DNA of 35,103 nt from Verrucomicrobiota bacterium (GCA_963205275.1 CAUJIH010000108.1:1-35103); one strand, 5' to 3'; positions 8,653-16,818 are shown, numbered from the stretch's first letter. A program made the numbers and translations. Notes: generated from the letters alone by a model not told the origin.

Positions 8653-10077
8653 TTATCCGCCGTAGGACGTTTCCACACGCTGTGCCACGTCCTTGTATCC
8701 GTAGTCGGCCGCGTAGATCTGTTTGAGTGCGTCGAGATATTTTTCTTTGTTTCCGAGCTTCTCGTAGAGCAGGCCGACATTGTAGAGCAGCTCCTTTTTT
8801 GTGTCGTCGATGCCTGTGATTTCTCCGATGGCTTCTTCGAGCTGCCCGATGGCGAGATCATTCATCCCCATATTGGAGTAGCACTGACCGAGGTAGTTCA
8901 TTACCTTGATTCGAAGATTCGGACTACGCTTCGCCATCTGCAGGTGCTGGATGGCGTCGCGATATTGGCCCGCTTTGTAAAGGCGGGAACCCAGCTCGTA
9001 GCGGAGTTCGTTGTCCGTCGGATTGCGATCTACGCGTTCCTTCGACTCGGCGATCAGAGTGTCCATCTGATTCTTTTCTGAGTCTGCGAGCTGCTGACGA
9101 TATTGCTCGATGTCCGGATGATCCGGATTTTCCTCTACGAACTTCCGTAGTTGTTCGAGGTAGTTCTTCGTCACCGTTTCTCGAATCGACGCGACCTTTT
9201 TCTCTAGCGAAGGATCGTTATTACTCAGATGCAGCGCCCATTCGTAAAACTGGAGTGATGTCTGGAAATCCTCAAGTTGCTCGTAGGTTTGAGCAAGCTT
9301 CTTGGACACCTCTAGATTGTTCTGATCCGCACTGTATTGTGCTAGTAGGGCTTCCGCCTGTGCCGCCAACATCTCAGGCGTCATCGCGGCCCGACCTTCG
9401 CTTTCCAGATTCTTCGCCTGATCTTTGTCTTTCAGTAAGTCGCGCCAATCTCCGCCGCTGTCCCACTTTTGAGAAGCGATCGATCCGCGCGCCGTAGCGT
9501 CCTTGTATTTTTTTGTCGCTTCGAGATCGCTGCGATCTTTCTCGACGATCATTCCGAAAACCTTCGCTGCTTCATCAAAAAAACCGCGATCCAAGTAGAA
9601 ATCCCCTAGCTTATGATAAAATTTTATGTTCGAAGGGTCTCCGTCGATCACTGTCTTCAGTGCGAATCCAGCCGTGGCATTGAGTCCCAAGGCAACAGCA
9701 GCTTCGTGCAATAGCTCATTGCCTGAGGCGCTGAGTGGATCGGTGGCGAGAACCTCGCGCTCCAAATCAGCGATGACCTTAAGAGGGTCTTTCTTCAAGT
9801 GACTTTGGAGCTTCATCACCTTAATTCCTTCGCCGCCCATTTTTAGCCCTCGTTTGCCTTCGCTCTCCTTGATTGCTGCGAGTCGAAGTCTGCGTCGCCC
9901 TTCGAGGAAGCCTGGTTCTTTTGCCACCACTGCCTGAAGCAGGGTGAGTGCGTAGCCCCAGTTGCGCACTTCCATGGCGCTTTCGGCCTTTAGGACGAGA
10001 TCTCGGTTTTTCTTGTCCAGTTCTCCCAGAGGGATGTCGTCTCTGAGTTGCGTGGCTTGAGTTGATGCATCGGACAT
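8653..10077 (-). CDS. Tetratricopeptide repeat protein
   Basis: A 474-residue protein with no signal peptide or membrane helix, so probably cytoplasmic. TPR-like helix pairs are visible at about residues 35-70, 155-190 (FYHKLGDFYLDRGFFDEAAK), 255-295 (LEVSKKLAQTYEQLEDFQTS), 355-385 (LRYELGSRLYKAGQYRDAIQ), 390-420 (VMNYLGQCYSNMGMNDLAIG) and 430-460 (LYNVGLLYEKLGNKEKYLDA). A charged linker at about 195-240 separates the halves. TPR arrays bind protein partners, and nothing here identifies the partner. The start ATG (10075-10077) is preceded by a 302-base divergent intergenic region. It lies upstream of the yej operon on the same strand, but the 168-base gap makes co-transcription uncertain. Confidence 0.85.
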   Translation of the reverse strand: MSDASTQATQLRDDIPLGELDKKNRDLVLKAESAMEVRNWGYALTLLQAVVAKEPGFLEGRRRLRLAAIKESEGKRGLKMGGEGIKVMKLQSHLKKDPLKVIADLEREVLATDPLSASGNELLHEAAVALGLNATAGFALKTVIDGDPSNIKFYHKLGDFYLDRGFFDEAAKVFGMIVEKDRSDLEATKKYKDATARGSIASQKWDSGGDWRDLLKDKDQAKNLESEGRAAMTPEMLAAQAEALLAQYSADQNNLEVSKKLAQTYEQLEDFQTSLQFYEWALHLSNNDPSLEKKVASIRETVTKNYLEQLRKFVEENPDHPDIEQYRQQLADSEKNQMDTLIAESKERVDRNPTDNELRYELGSRLYKAGQYRDAIQHLQMAKRSPNLRIKVMNYLGQCYSNMGMNDLAIGQLEEAIGEITGIDDTKKELLYNVGLLYEKLGNKEKYLDALKQIYAADYGYKDVAQRVETSYGG

Positions 10078-10379
10078 GGCTTGAATCTACCGTTGGTGTG
10101 AAAAAATTAATCAGTGTGAAGTCTCCCGAGATTCGGGGCAGAGATTTTATCCAATCTCTGATTCTATGATTTAGCGAATCTTGTCGCACACGACAATGAA
10201 AATCTGCAAAGTTTTACTTCTTGTCTCAGAACCGGAAGAAACAGAAGTCTGCGAATGATAACTGGCATCACTCAAATCCTAGTAGCGCGGCACACAAAGA
10301 TCGAGCAAGATGTTGTGGTTAAACAGAGATCCCTGGGTTGGTCGCATACAGGTCGGGGAGTTAGCCTCTTGTCATCATT
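10078..10379. promoter_or_regulatory. Divergent intergenic region with three short inverted repeats
   Basis: 302 bases without a gene lie between the TPR gene (minus) and the thuA-like gene (plus), so it must hold the promoters of both. Within about 70 bases there are three inverted repeats. CCCGA/TCGGG lies near 10124-10136, CAGAGATT (10139-10146) pairs with AATCTCTG (10153-10160), and TTGTCG (10181-10186) pairs with CGACAA (10191-10196). They could be operator half-sites or RNA hairpins of the TPR-gene leader. The remaining 180 bases towards the thuA-like gene show no clear element, and no confident -35/-10 pair could be assigned. Confidence 0.4.
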
Positions 10380-11396
10380 ATGAAAAATCGTTATTTCCAG
10401 TTTTTATCTGAGTTTCGTTCTCTGCTTGTTCGGTATGCATCTGTGGCTACCATTGGAGCAGCCTTCTGTGCGGTCTGCGGATGGGAGGTTCTTCGCGCTG
10501 ATGAGGCGGCGAAGACTAAGATCGTCTTCATCGCGGGAGCGCAGAGCCATCCATCAGGTCAGCACGAGTTCAATGCCGGATCGGTTCTGCTGGCCCGCGC
10601 ACTGAACGAGCAGAGCGGGCTACCCGTCGATGTACAGGTGGTGCATGATGGCTGGCCGCAGGACGAGAGCGTTTTCGACGGAGCGAAAGCAGTGATCATA
10701 TATTCCGACGGAGGTGCGAAGCATCCGGTCGCCGGACATGAGAAAAAGATGGAAGAACTGATCGCCAAAAGCATCGGGCTGATGTGTATGCACTTCGCCG
10801 TGGATGTCGATCCTGGCGAGCAGGGAGAGCGATTCACACGATGGATCGGTGGGTTCTATGAAGGTGGCTTCTCTGTCAATCCACACTGGACAGCTCCTGT
10901 GAAGATTACTCGGGATCATCCCATCGGATATGGAGTATCAGACTATAAGGCCAACGATGAATGGTATTACAGTATCCGCTTTCCCGAGCCAAAGCCAGCC
11001 CTTGATATCGCTACGGCGATTCCAACGCGCGAATCGATCAATCGCTACATTCACTGGACTCCGTCAGGAGAGAAGGGCTTGGGAGTGCGACAGGCGCTGA
11101 TGTGGGCAGTCGAACGTCCAGATGGAGGGCGAGGCGTCGGTTTTACTGGTGGACATTGGCATCGCAATTGGGCGATTGACAACTTCCGACGCATCGTTCT
11201 AAACGCGATCCTCTGGACAGCGAAAGTCGATGTACCTGAGGGCGGTGTCGTGTCACAGCCGATCACAGAAGAGCAACTGAACGAGAATCTCGATCCGAAA
11301 AAGACGATGGAGCACGTTGCTCTGCCCTCAGAGGCCGACTTGAGTCAACCAGCAGCCGAGCCAGTCGAATTTCGCTGGCCAAACAAGAAAAAGTAA
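10380..11396 (+). CDS. Secreted ThuA-like domain protein
   Basis: This 338-residue protein belongs to the ThuA-like (trehalose utilisation, glutamine-amidotransferase-like fold) group that is heavily expanded in Planctomycetes and Verrucomicrobia. A hydrophobic segment at about residues 22-35 (ASVATIGAAFCAVCGW) with an upstream basic region looks like a signal peptide, with cleavage near LRADEAA. The core begins KIVFIAGAQSHPSGQHEF, continues with SIGLMCMHFAVDV where canonical members have a nucleophile-elbow region, and closes with VGFTGGHWHRNW and NAILWTAKVDVPEGGV, a typical ending. The biochemical activity of this family is not firmly established. The gene is followed after 10 bases by murI, so the two are probably co-transcribed; a shared envelope role is inference. 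Confidence 0.87.
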   Translation: MKNRYFQFLSEFRSLLVRYASVATIGAAFCAVCGWEVLRADEAAKTKIVFIAGAQSHPSGQHEFNAGSVLLARALNEQSGLPVDVQVVHDGWPQDESVFDGAKAVIIYSDGGAKHPVAGHEKKMEELIAKSIGLMCMHFAVDVDPGEQGERFTRWIGGFYEGGFSVNPHWTAPVKITRDHPIGYGVSDYKANDEWYYSIRFPEPKPALDIATAIPTRESINRYIHWTPSGEKGLGVRQALMWAVERPDGGRGVGFTGGHWHRNWAIDNFRRIVLNAILWTAKVDVPEGGVVSQPITEEQLNENLDPKKTMEHVALPSEADLSQPAAEPVEFRWPNKKK

Positions 11397-11406
11397 AGCG
11401 ACTCCG

Positions 11407-12201
11407 GTGAAAATCGGCCTTCTTGACTCGGGTGTGGGCGGGCTATCCGTATTGCGGGAGATCCATCGCCTGCTGCCCGCTGCTGACCTTCACTATGTGG
11501 GGGATTCAGCGTGGTGCCCTTATGGAGCGAAGAGTCCCGAGACGATTCGGGAGCGGGTTTTTACGATTGCTGATTACTTGCTCCATCACGGGACTCAGAT
11601 TTTGGTGATCGCATGTAATACAGCCACGATTCATGGAGTAGGAGCGCTGCGTGCTGAGTATCCACTGCCTGTCGTGGGGATGGAGCCAGGAGTGCGCCCA
11701 GCTGCCGCGATTACCCGAACTGGAGTGATCGGAGTTCTCGCAACGGAGGCATCACTCGCCGGAGAGAAGTTTCATCGACTGGTTCACACACACGCACAGG
11801 GCGTCCGCGTGATTACGCGCCCTTGTCCACGATTCGTGCAGTTGGTGGAGCAGGGGATTCTGAATGGTCCGGAAGTTGATGAGGCCATCGATGAGGCGAT
11901 TCAGCCGCTATTGGCGGCTGGGGCGGATGTCATGGTGCTCGGGTGTACGCATTATCCATTTTTGGAACCCGTCATTTTGCAGAGAATTCCCAAGGGTGTG
12001 CAGGTCGTCGACACAGGGCCTGCGGTAGCTCGTCGAGTCGCTTCATTGCTCGCGTCGGAATCGACGGATATCGCTCCAGCGATGCAGGAGGGAAGAATTC
12101 TTGTCGAGACTACGGGGGCTCTGGAGCGTCTGCGGGAGATATTGCCACGGCTTCTCCCCGAGACGCAGGTCGAGTCTGGCCTATGCCGCCTAGGTGAATA
12201 G
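11407..12201 (+). CDS. murI: Glutamate racemase
   Basis: Converts L-glutamate to D-glutamate for peptidoglycan stem peptides, in the cytoplasm. The 264-residue product has the family landmarks: DSGVGGLSV at 7-15 (Asp7 and Ser8 contact substrate), YVGDSAWCPYG at 30-40, first catalytic cysteine Cys70 in VIACNTATIHG, and second catalytic cysteine Cys180 in VLGCTHYPFLEP. The length is normal and both cysteines are present, so it should be active. The start codon is GTG at 11407-11409, placed 10 bases after the thuA-like gene stop. No ATG nearby gives a better N-terminus, because MKIGLLDSG is exactly where the family begins. Confidence 0.96.
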   Translation: MKIGLLDSGVGGLSVLREIHRLLPAADLHYVGDSAWCPYGAKSPETIRERVFTIADYLLHHGTQILVIACNTATIHGVGALRAEYPLPVVGMEPGVRPAAAITRTGVIGVLATEASLAGEKFHRLVHTHAQGVRVITRPCPRFVQLVEQGILNGPEVDEAIDEAIQPLLAAGADVMVLGCTHYPFLEPVILQRIPKGVQVVDTGPAVARRVASLLASESTDIAPAMQEGRILVETTGALERLREILPRLLPETQVESGLCRLGE

Positions 12202-12261
12202 AGAAAGGGTGAATAAAGAAAGCTGGAGCGTCTGAGGTCTGCTTCTTTACTTCCGAAAACA

Positions 12262-12453
12262 TCAATTCCTCCAGTCGCGAACTTGGTTCTGCATCTTAGA
12301 AGTTTGATCGACTGGATTGAGCGAAGGGGACGCCGTATAGGTGCCGTCACTGTTCAGTCCTGAAGTAGAAGCGCAGGAAGAAAGGCTCAGTAGCGGGAGA
12401 GTCAGAGTCAGAATGGTGAGAGTCGAGAGAAGGATGGAAAGAAAAGATTTCAT
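12262..12453 (-). CDS. Small lipoprotein
   Basis: A 63-residue product with a classic lipoprotein signal: a lysine after the initiator Met, a hydrophobic stretch rich in Leu/Thr/Ile, then the lipobox LSSC with Cys27 as the probable lipidated residue. The mature part is only about 37 residues, polar, ending in QNQVRDWRN. Nothing in it suggests enzymatic activity. Such small lipoproteins are common near verrucomicrobial genes but I do not recognise this one. It is convergent with murI. A short inverted repeat, TCACA (12455-12459) and TGTGA (12464-12468), sits immediately upstream of its start and might be an operator. Confidence 0.75.
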   Translation of the reverse strand: MKSFLSILLSTLTILTLTLPLLSLSSCASTSGLNSDGTYTASPSLNPVDQTSKMQNQVRDWRN

Positions 12454-12764
12454 GTCACAAGTGTGTGAAAGTTTTTGTCTGGAATCAACAAAAATTGCGA
12501 AGGAGATATTGCGAAAATAGGGAGCTTGAAATGGGCACTACGCGACAACCGAAGATCATACGAATGTTGAACTTCCAAACGATATCACCTGTTCACGATT
12601 CGGATTCGATTCAGCCTCAAACTTCTTGCAATTCTCTTGTATTGCGGCCTTTTTGAGTGACGCCTTAAGCGACGTGCGAGAGCCGTATGGCCTTGAGAAC
12701 TTGAAACTAGCACATGGCTACTACACCCGCTTGCCGAGGTATCTCGTCAGCAGAAACAAACTCC
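12454..12764. other. Intergenic region between lipoprotein gene and hsdM remnant
   Basis: 311 bases lie between divergent genes. The left two-thirds are moderate in G+C like the host chromosome. Beyond about 12660 the composition rises as the foreign hsd patch approaches. The TCACA/TGTGA repeat at 12455-12468 and a CTTAAG-centred imperfect palindrome near 12660-12675 are the only structures seen. An ATG at 12714 could extend hsdM by 17 residues, but the family-like start is at 12765. No other gene is supportable. Confidence 0.4.
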
Positions 12765-13408
12765 ATGGCACAAAAAAAGACCCATAAAAGCAGCAAGGGG
12801 ACCGCTCCCAAGCAAGGGCAGCTTGGCTTCGAGGCGGAGCTGTTCAAGGCCGCTGACAAACTGCGTGGCAACATGGAGCCATCCGACTACAAGCACGTCG
12901 CGCTCGGGCTGATTTTCCTAAAATACATCTCCGATGCCTTCGCGGCCAAGCACAAGGCGCTGCTGGCCGAGGCCCCGGAGGCCGCCGAGGACAGGGACGA
13001 ATACCTTGCCGACGCCGTGTTCTGGGTGCCCAAGGAGGCCCGCTGGTCGCACCTGCAGGCCCACGCCAAGCGGCCCACCATCGGCACTCTGATCGACGAT
13101 GCGATGCGCGCCATCGAGAAGGACAACGAGTCGCTCAAGGGCGTGCTGCCCAAAGACTACGCCCGCCCCGCGCTCAACAAGGTGATGCTGGGCGAGCTGA
13201 TCGACCTGATTTCCGCAAGGCCATGCTCGAAGCCGACGCCGTGGACTGCATGGTGGCCCTGCCTAGACAGCTCTTCTACTCCACGCAGATCCCCGCCTGC
13301 CTGTGGTTTCTGACCCGCAGCAAGAATCCCGCAGGGGCGACCGGCCGGTCGCCCAGGAACCCCGACCGATCGCCCATGCCCCAACAACCCGGAGAAGCGA
13401 TGCCATGA
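12765..13408 (+). pseudogene. hsdM: Type I restriction-modification DNA methyltransferase subunit HsdM, internally deleted and frameshifted
   Basis: Intact HsdM methylates adenine at the recognition site and partners HsdS and HsdR. Here residues 1-149 match the HsdM N-terminal helical domain ([41 protein letters not shown]). At 13212-13214 the sequence jumps to a late part of HsdM in another frame: from 13214 it reads [17 protein letters not shown], then [17 protein letters not shown]. The missing middle would carry the SAM-binding motif (DPxCGSGG type) and the NPPF catalytic motif, so no methylase can be made. The in-frame product from 12765 ends at 13313 after a nonsense tail. The second fragment runs from 13214 to TGA at 13406-13408 and loses its normal C-terminus after SKNPAG. 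It is G+C-rich, unlike its neighbours. The call is secure; whether any peptide is expressed is unknown. Confidence 0.9.
13335..13354. repeat. Perfect 20-bp G+C-rich palindrome at an hsdM breakpoint
   Basis: The arm GGGCGACCGG is followed directly by its reverse complement CCGGTCGCCC, a perfect 20-base palindrome. A degenerate partial copy of one half (GACCGATCGCCC) follows at about 13365-13376. It sits just where homology to HsdM stops and before hsdR begins, in place of the HsdM C-terminus and hsdS. Its compactness resembles REP-like palindromic elements that spread in many bacterial genomes; whether this one is dispersed in any genome cannot be judged from a single copy. Confidence 0.6.
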
Positions 13409-14475
13409 CCTTTCTATCCGAAGCCGCCGTGGAAGAAGAGGCGCTGCTCGCGCAGTTGCAAACGTTGGGTTACCAGATCGAGCGCGAGGAGGACATCGGT
13501 CCCGATGGCAAGCGACCGGAGCGCGAGAGCCACGCTGAGGTGATTCTCAGACAACGCCTCGAGGATGCGGTGGCCCGTCTGAATCCCGGTCAGCCGCTGG
13601 AAGCACGCCAGGATGCGGTGCGGCGCGTGACGCATTCGGAGTTTCCGGTGCTGCTGGAAGAAAACCGTCGCCTCCACTGGCTGATGGTGGAGGGCGTGGA
13701 TGTGGAATACTACGCCGACGACGGCACGTTGACTGCGGGCAAGGTGGTGCTCATCGACTTCGAGCACCCGGAGCGCAATGACTGGCTGGCGGTGAGCCAG
13801 TTTGTGGTGATTCAGGGGCAGAGCCATCGTCGGCCCGATGTGGTGGTGTTTGTGAATGGCTTGCCGCTGGGCGTGATCGAGCTGAAAGCACCGGGCAGCG
13901 AGGATGCGCATCTGCTGGGTGCGTTCCAGCAATTGCAGACCTACAAACAGCAGATTCCGGCGCTGTTTCACACCAACGCGCTGCTGCTCACGTCCGATGG
14001 CATTGCGGCCCGGGTGGGTTCGCTGTCGGCGGACATCGAGCGCTATCACGCCAACGCCATCACCACCGCCGAGGTGTTGCAGGAGCTGATCCAGATCGCC
14101 AAGGACATCCGCGCCGCGCGCCAGCGGGGCGAAGAGCAAGGACTGAGCGACGAGGAAATCGCCTTCTACGACGCCCTGGCCGAGAACGACAGCGCGGTGC
14201 AGGTGATGGGCGACGACGCGCTCAAGTTGATCGCCCACGAATTGCTGATGAGCTTGCGCGAAAACGTGACGGTGGACTGGGCGCACCGGGAATCCGCCCG
14301 CGCCCGGATGCGGGTGTTGGTAAAGCGCATCTTGCGCAAGTACGGCTATCCGCCCGACCTACAAGATGCCGCCGTGCAGACCGTGTTGCAGCAGGCCGAG
14401 GCTTTGTCGGCGGAGTGGAGCGTGGGGGCTCCAAGCAAGCCGACGAATGAGCAACGGCTGGCTCCACCGAGTTGA
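13405..14475 (+). pseudogene. hsdR: Type I restriction enzyme subunit HsdR, helicase motor deleted in frame
   Basis: Intact HsdR (about 1000 residues or more) is the translocating, DNA-cutting subunit of type I restriction systems. This copy is 356 residues and opens normally. The N-terminal nuclease domain is complete, including [20 protein letters not shown] with Asp145 and the Glu159-x-Lys161 of a PD-(D/E)xK site. After [18 protein letters not shown] (to about residue 214) the reading frame passes straight into the HsdR C-terminus: [20 protein letters not shown], then [20 protein letters not shown]. The whole double-RecA helicase, with its Walker A and DEAD-type motifs, is missing. The frame is kept and the ATG at 13405 overlaps the TGA of the hsdM remnant (ATGA). 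It cannot translocate DNA. A residual nuclease or HsdM-binding activity is conceivable but unproven. Confidence 0.88.
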
Positions 14476-14572
14476 GCAAGTGATTCACGAAACACGCAGG
14501 GGAAGGTTTTGATGGCTTTCCGTGCCTCCTCTGACGCGAGTTTGGTGATAGCTTGATGCGGAAGAGACTATT

Positions 14573-15049
14573 TCAGTCAAGTCTCAGGTCTGGTAGCACG
14601 CGGACTTCGTCGACTGGCACGCTAGCAGTGGTGGGAACCAGATCAGGTCGAATCGTGGCTAGTGGGATCAGAACGAAAGGACGATTCTTCATCCGTGGGT
14701 GAGGCAGGATCAGATCGTGATCCGTGAGGGTCAAGTCGTCATAGTAGAGAATATCTAGATCGATGACTCGCGGGGTGTTATGTCCGTGATTCCTCGGACG
14801 CCCCATCGCGATTTCGATATTCTGCGTGGCCGCCAAGAGATCCTGCGGAGATAGGGTCGTTTCGATTTCGATCACGGCGTTATAAAACGACTTCGAGTCA
14901 GAGGAGCAATCGATAGGGTCAGTCTCGCAGATGATCGACAACTGGCGATGGTCGGAACACTGCAGCGACTCGCAGCGAAGCACCGCTTTCCGGAGATTTT
15001 CCAGCCGATCTCCTAAATTCGAACCCAAGGCGATGCCGACTCGGGCCAT
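14573..15049 (-). CDS. folK: 2-amino-4-hydroxy-6-hydroxymethyldihydropteridine diphosphokinase
   Basis: Transfers pyrophosphate from ATP to 6-hydroxymethyl-7,8-dihydropterin in folate biosynthesis, in the cytoplasm. The 158-residue product has the HPPK signature features: ALGSNLGDR at 7-15, the substrate loop FYNAVIEIET at 55-64, and GRPRNHGHNTPRVIDLDILY at 83-102, with Mg-binding Asp97 and Asp99. LPHPRM follows downstream, as in the family. The chosen ATG at 15047-15049 shares one base with the dapB stop (TGATG), indicating translational coupling; an upstream in-frame start would lie inside dapB. It is the last gene of the minus-strand dapA-dapB-folK run. Confidence 0.95.
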   Translation of the reverse strand: MARVGIALGSNLGDRLENLRKAVLRCESLQCSDHRQLSIICETDPIDCSSDSKSFYNAVIEIETTLSPQDLLAATQNIEIAMGRPRNHGHNTPRVIDLDILYYDDLTLTDHDLILPHPRMKNRPFVLIPLATIRPDLVPTTASVPVDEVRVLPDLRLD

Positions 15050-15792
15050 CACTTCAGTCCGAGAACATCCTGCATGTCGAAAAGGCCATTTTCGAGCTTT
15101 TGAGCGCGAATCCATTTAGCCGCACGTACAGCGCCGCGAGCGAAGGTGGCTCGGCTGGATGCTTTGTGCGTGAGTTCGATGCGCTCGCCTAGGCCGGCGT
15201 AGATCACCGTGTGATCGCCCACTACGTCGCCACCTCGCAGGGAGTGGACGCCAATCTCGTGATTCGTCCGAGCGCCGACTTCGCCCACGCGACCGTGGCG
15301 ACAATCGTCATCGTAGGAGAGGCCTGAAACCTCTGCGAGAATTTCTGCGAGTCGCTTTGCCGTTCCGCTGGGTGCGTCCACTTTGTGCCGGTGATGCATT
15401 TCGACAACTTCCATGTCGAAGTCTCTTCCGAGAATCTCTGTCGTCTTTCGCGTCAGCCAGAATAGAGTGTTCACTCCGACAGAAAAATTCGGTGCGTGGA
15501 CGATGGGAATGGATTTCGATGCGGCACGAATTTTTTCCAACTGAGCGGTATCGTGCCCCGTCGTACCCATCACGAGAGGGATGCACTGTTTCAGGCAGCC
15601 GTTGATCAGTTCATCAGTAAAGGAGGGTAGGGTAAAGTCGATCACAGTTTCACATCGAGCCAAGGCATCGTGCAGCGAGTCTCCGAGATCCATGCCCGCT
15701 CCGACGGTGACTTCGGGATCTTCCGTGATTGCCTCAGCGACAGTCAACCCCATACGTCCGCGGCAGCCGGTAACTAGAATCGGAAGTGTCAT
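15049..15792 (-). CDS. dapB: 4-hydroxy-tetrahydrodipicolinate reductase
   Basis: Catalyses the NAD(P)H-dependent reduction step after DapA on the way to diaminopimelate and lysine. At 247 residues it is of normal length. Visible landmarks are the nucleotide-binding loop GCRGRMG at 9-15, the GTTGH motif at 76-80, HAPNFSVGVNTLFWL at 99-113, and the catalytic/substrate motif EMHHRHKVDAPSGTA at 131-145 (His133/His134 and Lys137). The start ATG (15790-15792) is 28 bases after the dapA stop and its stop overlaps folK by one base. Pairing DapA and DapB in one operon fits a supply of meso-diaminopimelate for peptidoglycan as well as lysine. Confidence 0.97.
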   Translation of the reverse strand: MTLPILVTGCRGRMGLTVAEAITEDPEVTVGAGMDLGDSLHDALARCETVIDFTLPSFTDELINGCLKQCIPLVMGTTGHDTAQLEKIRAASKSIPIVHAPNFSVGVNTLFWLTRKTTEILGRDFDMEVVEMHHRHKVDAPSGTAKRLAEILAEVSGLSYDDDCRHGRVGEVGARTNHEIGVHSLRGGDVVGDHTVIYAGLGERIELTHKASSRATFARGAVRAAKWIRAQKLENGLFDMQDVLGLK

Positions 15793-15820
15793 ACAAAATC
15801 GAGATGAGATAGTCGCGAGG

Positions 15821-16717
15821 TCAGATTAGCTCCAGATCGATGAGGAGCCGCCGGAGTTCGCCAATTTTCTCCTCAGACATTTCGACCATGGGAAGCCGGA
15901 GCTTCGGAGCACAGATTCCTGCCATTGCCAGCGCCGCCTTGATGGGAACAGGATTCGTATCAAGCTTCAGTAGAGCAGTGAAGAGTGGGCTATATTTTTG
16001 AAAAATCTTCTCTGCTTTAGCCTTGTCTCCTGCAAGCCTAGATGAGGTCAGATCGGCCATCGCCTTCGGGATGAGATTGGCCGCGACGGAGACAACTCCA
16101 ACGGCTCCTTCGTTCATAAATTCCAAGGTCAACGCATCGTCCCCGGAGAGGATCTCAAACTTCTCAGGCAGTGCAGCTCGCAGTTGGCGTACACGTTCGA
16201 CCTGTCCACCGGCTTCCTTGATCGCGATAATGTTCGGACAGCTTTCTGCCAGCCGCACGCACGTATCGACGTCGATCTGGATGTGACAACGTCCAGGGAT
16301 CGAGTAAAGCATCAGTGGAATATCCGTCGAGAGGGCGATGGCGCGGTAGTGCTGATAGAGCCCTTCCTGTGAGGGCTTGTTGTAATAGGGCGTGACGAGC
16401 AGCGCCGCATCAGCGCCCGCTTTCTCAGCAGCCTGAGTGAGGGTGATTGCTTCACGAGTGGAATTGGAACCTGTTCCCGCGATCACGAGTCCGCGCTCTC
16501 CGGGAGCGTGTTTGCTGGCCTGTTTAATCGCCATTTCGATCACGAGAGTGTGTTCCTCGTGGGAGAGGGTGGCTGACTCCCCCGTGGTACCGCAGGGAAC
16601 GATTCCTCGAATTCCGTTTTCAAATTGGCGGTCAATGTTGGCACGGAACGCCTCAGAGTCGATCATTCCCTTGTCCGTGAAGGGAGTGACGATGGCAGTA
16701 TGGGTTCCTTCAAACAT
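15821..16717 (-). CDS. dapA: 4-hydroxy-tetrahydrodipicolinate synthase
   Basis: Condenses pyruvate with aspartate-4-semialdehyde, the committed step of the diaminopimelate/lysine pathway. The 298-residue TIM barrel has all expected motifs: CGTTGESATLSHEEH at 42-56, TPYYNKPSQEGLYQHY at 109-124 carrying the catalytic tyrosine, YSIPGRC at 138-144, and the Schiff-base lysine Lys167 in IIAIKEAGG. The usual VPGRT appears as IPGRC, a conservative difference. It lies 101 bases after trpA and 28 bases before dapB on the same strand; no riboswitch-like structure was recognised in the 101-base gap. Confidence 0.97.
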   Translation of the reverse strand: MFEGTHTAIVTPFTDKGMIDSEAFRANIDRQFENGIRGIVPCGTTGESATLSHEEHTLVIEMAIKQASKHAPGERGLVIAGTGSNSTREAITLTQAAEKAGADAALLVTPYYNKPSQEGLYQHYRAIALSTDIPLMLYSIPGRCHIQIDVDTCVRLAESCPNIIAIKEAGGQVERVRQLRAALPEKFEILSGDDALTLEFMNEGAVGVVSVAANLIPKAMADLTSSRLAGDKAKAEKIFQKYSPLFTALLKLDTNPVPIKAALAMAGICAPKLRLPMVEMSEEKIGELRRLLIDLELI

Positions 16718-16818
16718 GGGCAGAAGTGGGTGAATGATTCAGAAAGAGGGCGGGAAACCGTAGAACTGGTCGGGATGAGGAAAACGATCCTAAAGAGATT
16801 GTCCTAAAGTAAGGCAGA

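Noticed and set aside
12674..12689. GTGCGAGAGCCGTATG resembles a word found near the 3' part of group II introns
   Set aside because: The expected following hairpin, domain V and reverse transcriptase are absent, so a 16-base resemblance is not enough to call an intron remnant.
13414..14286. 290-codon minus-strand frame rich in His, Val and Leu opposite hsdR
   Set aside because: It is a shadow of the G+C-rich hsdR remnant; the plus-strand translation matches HsdR over its whole length.
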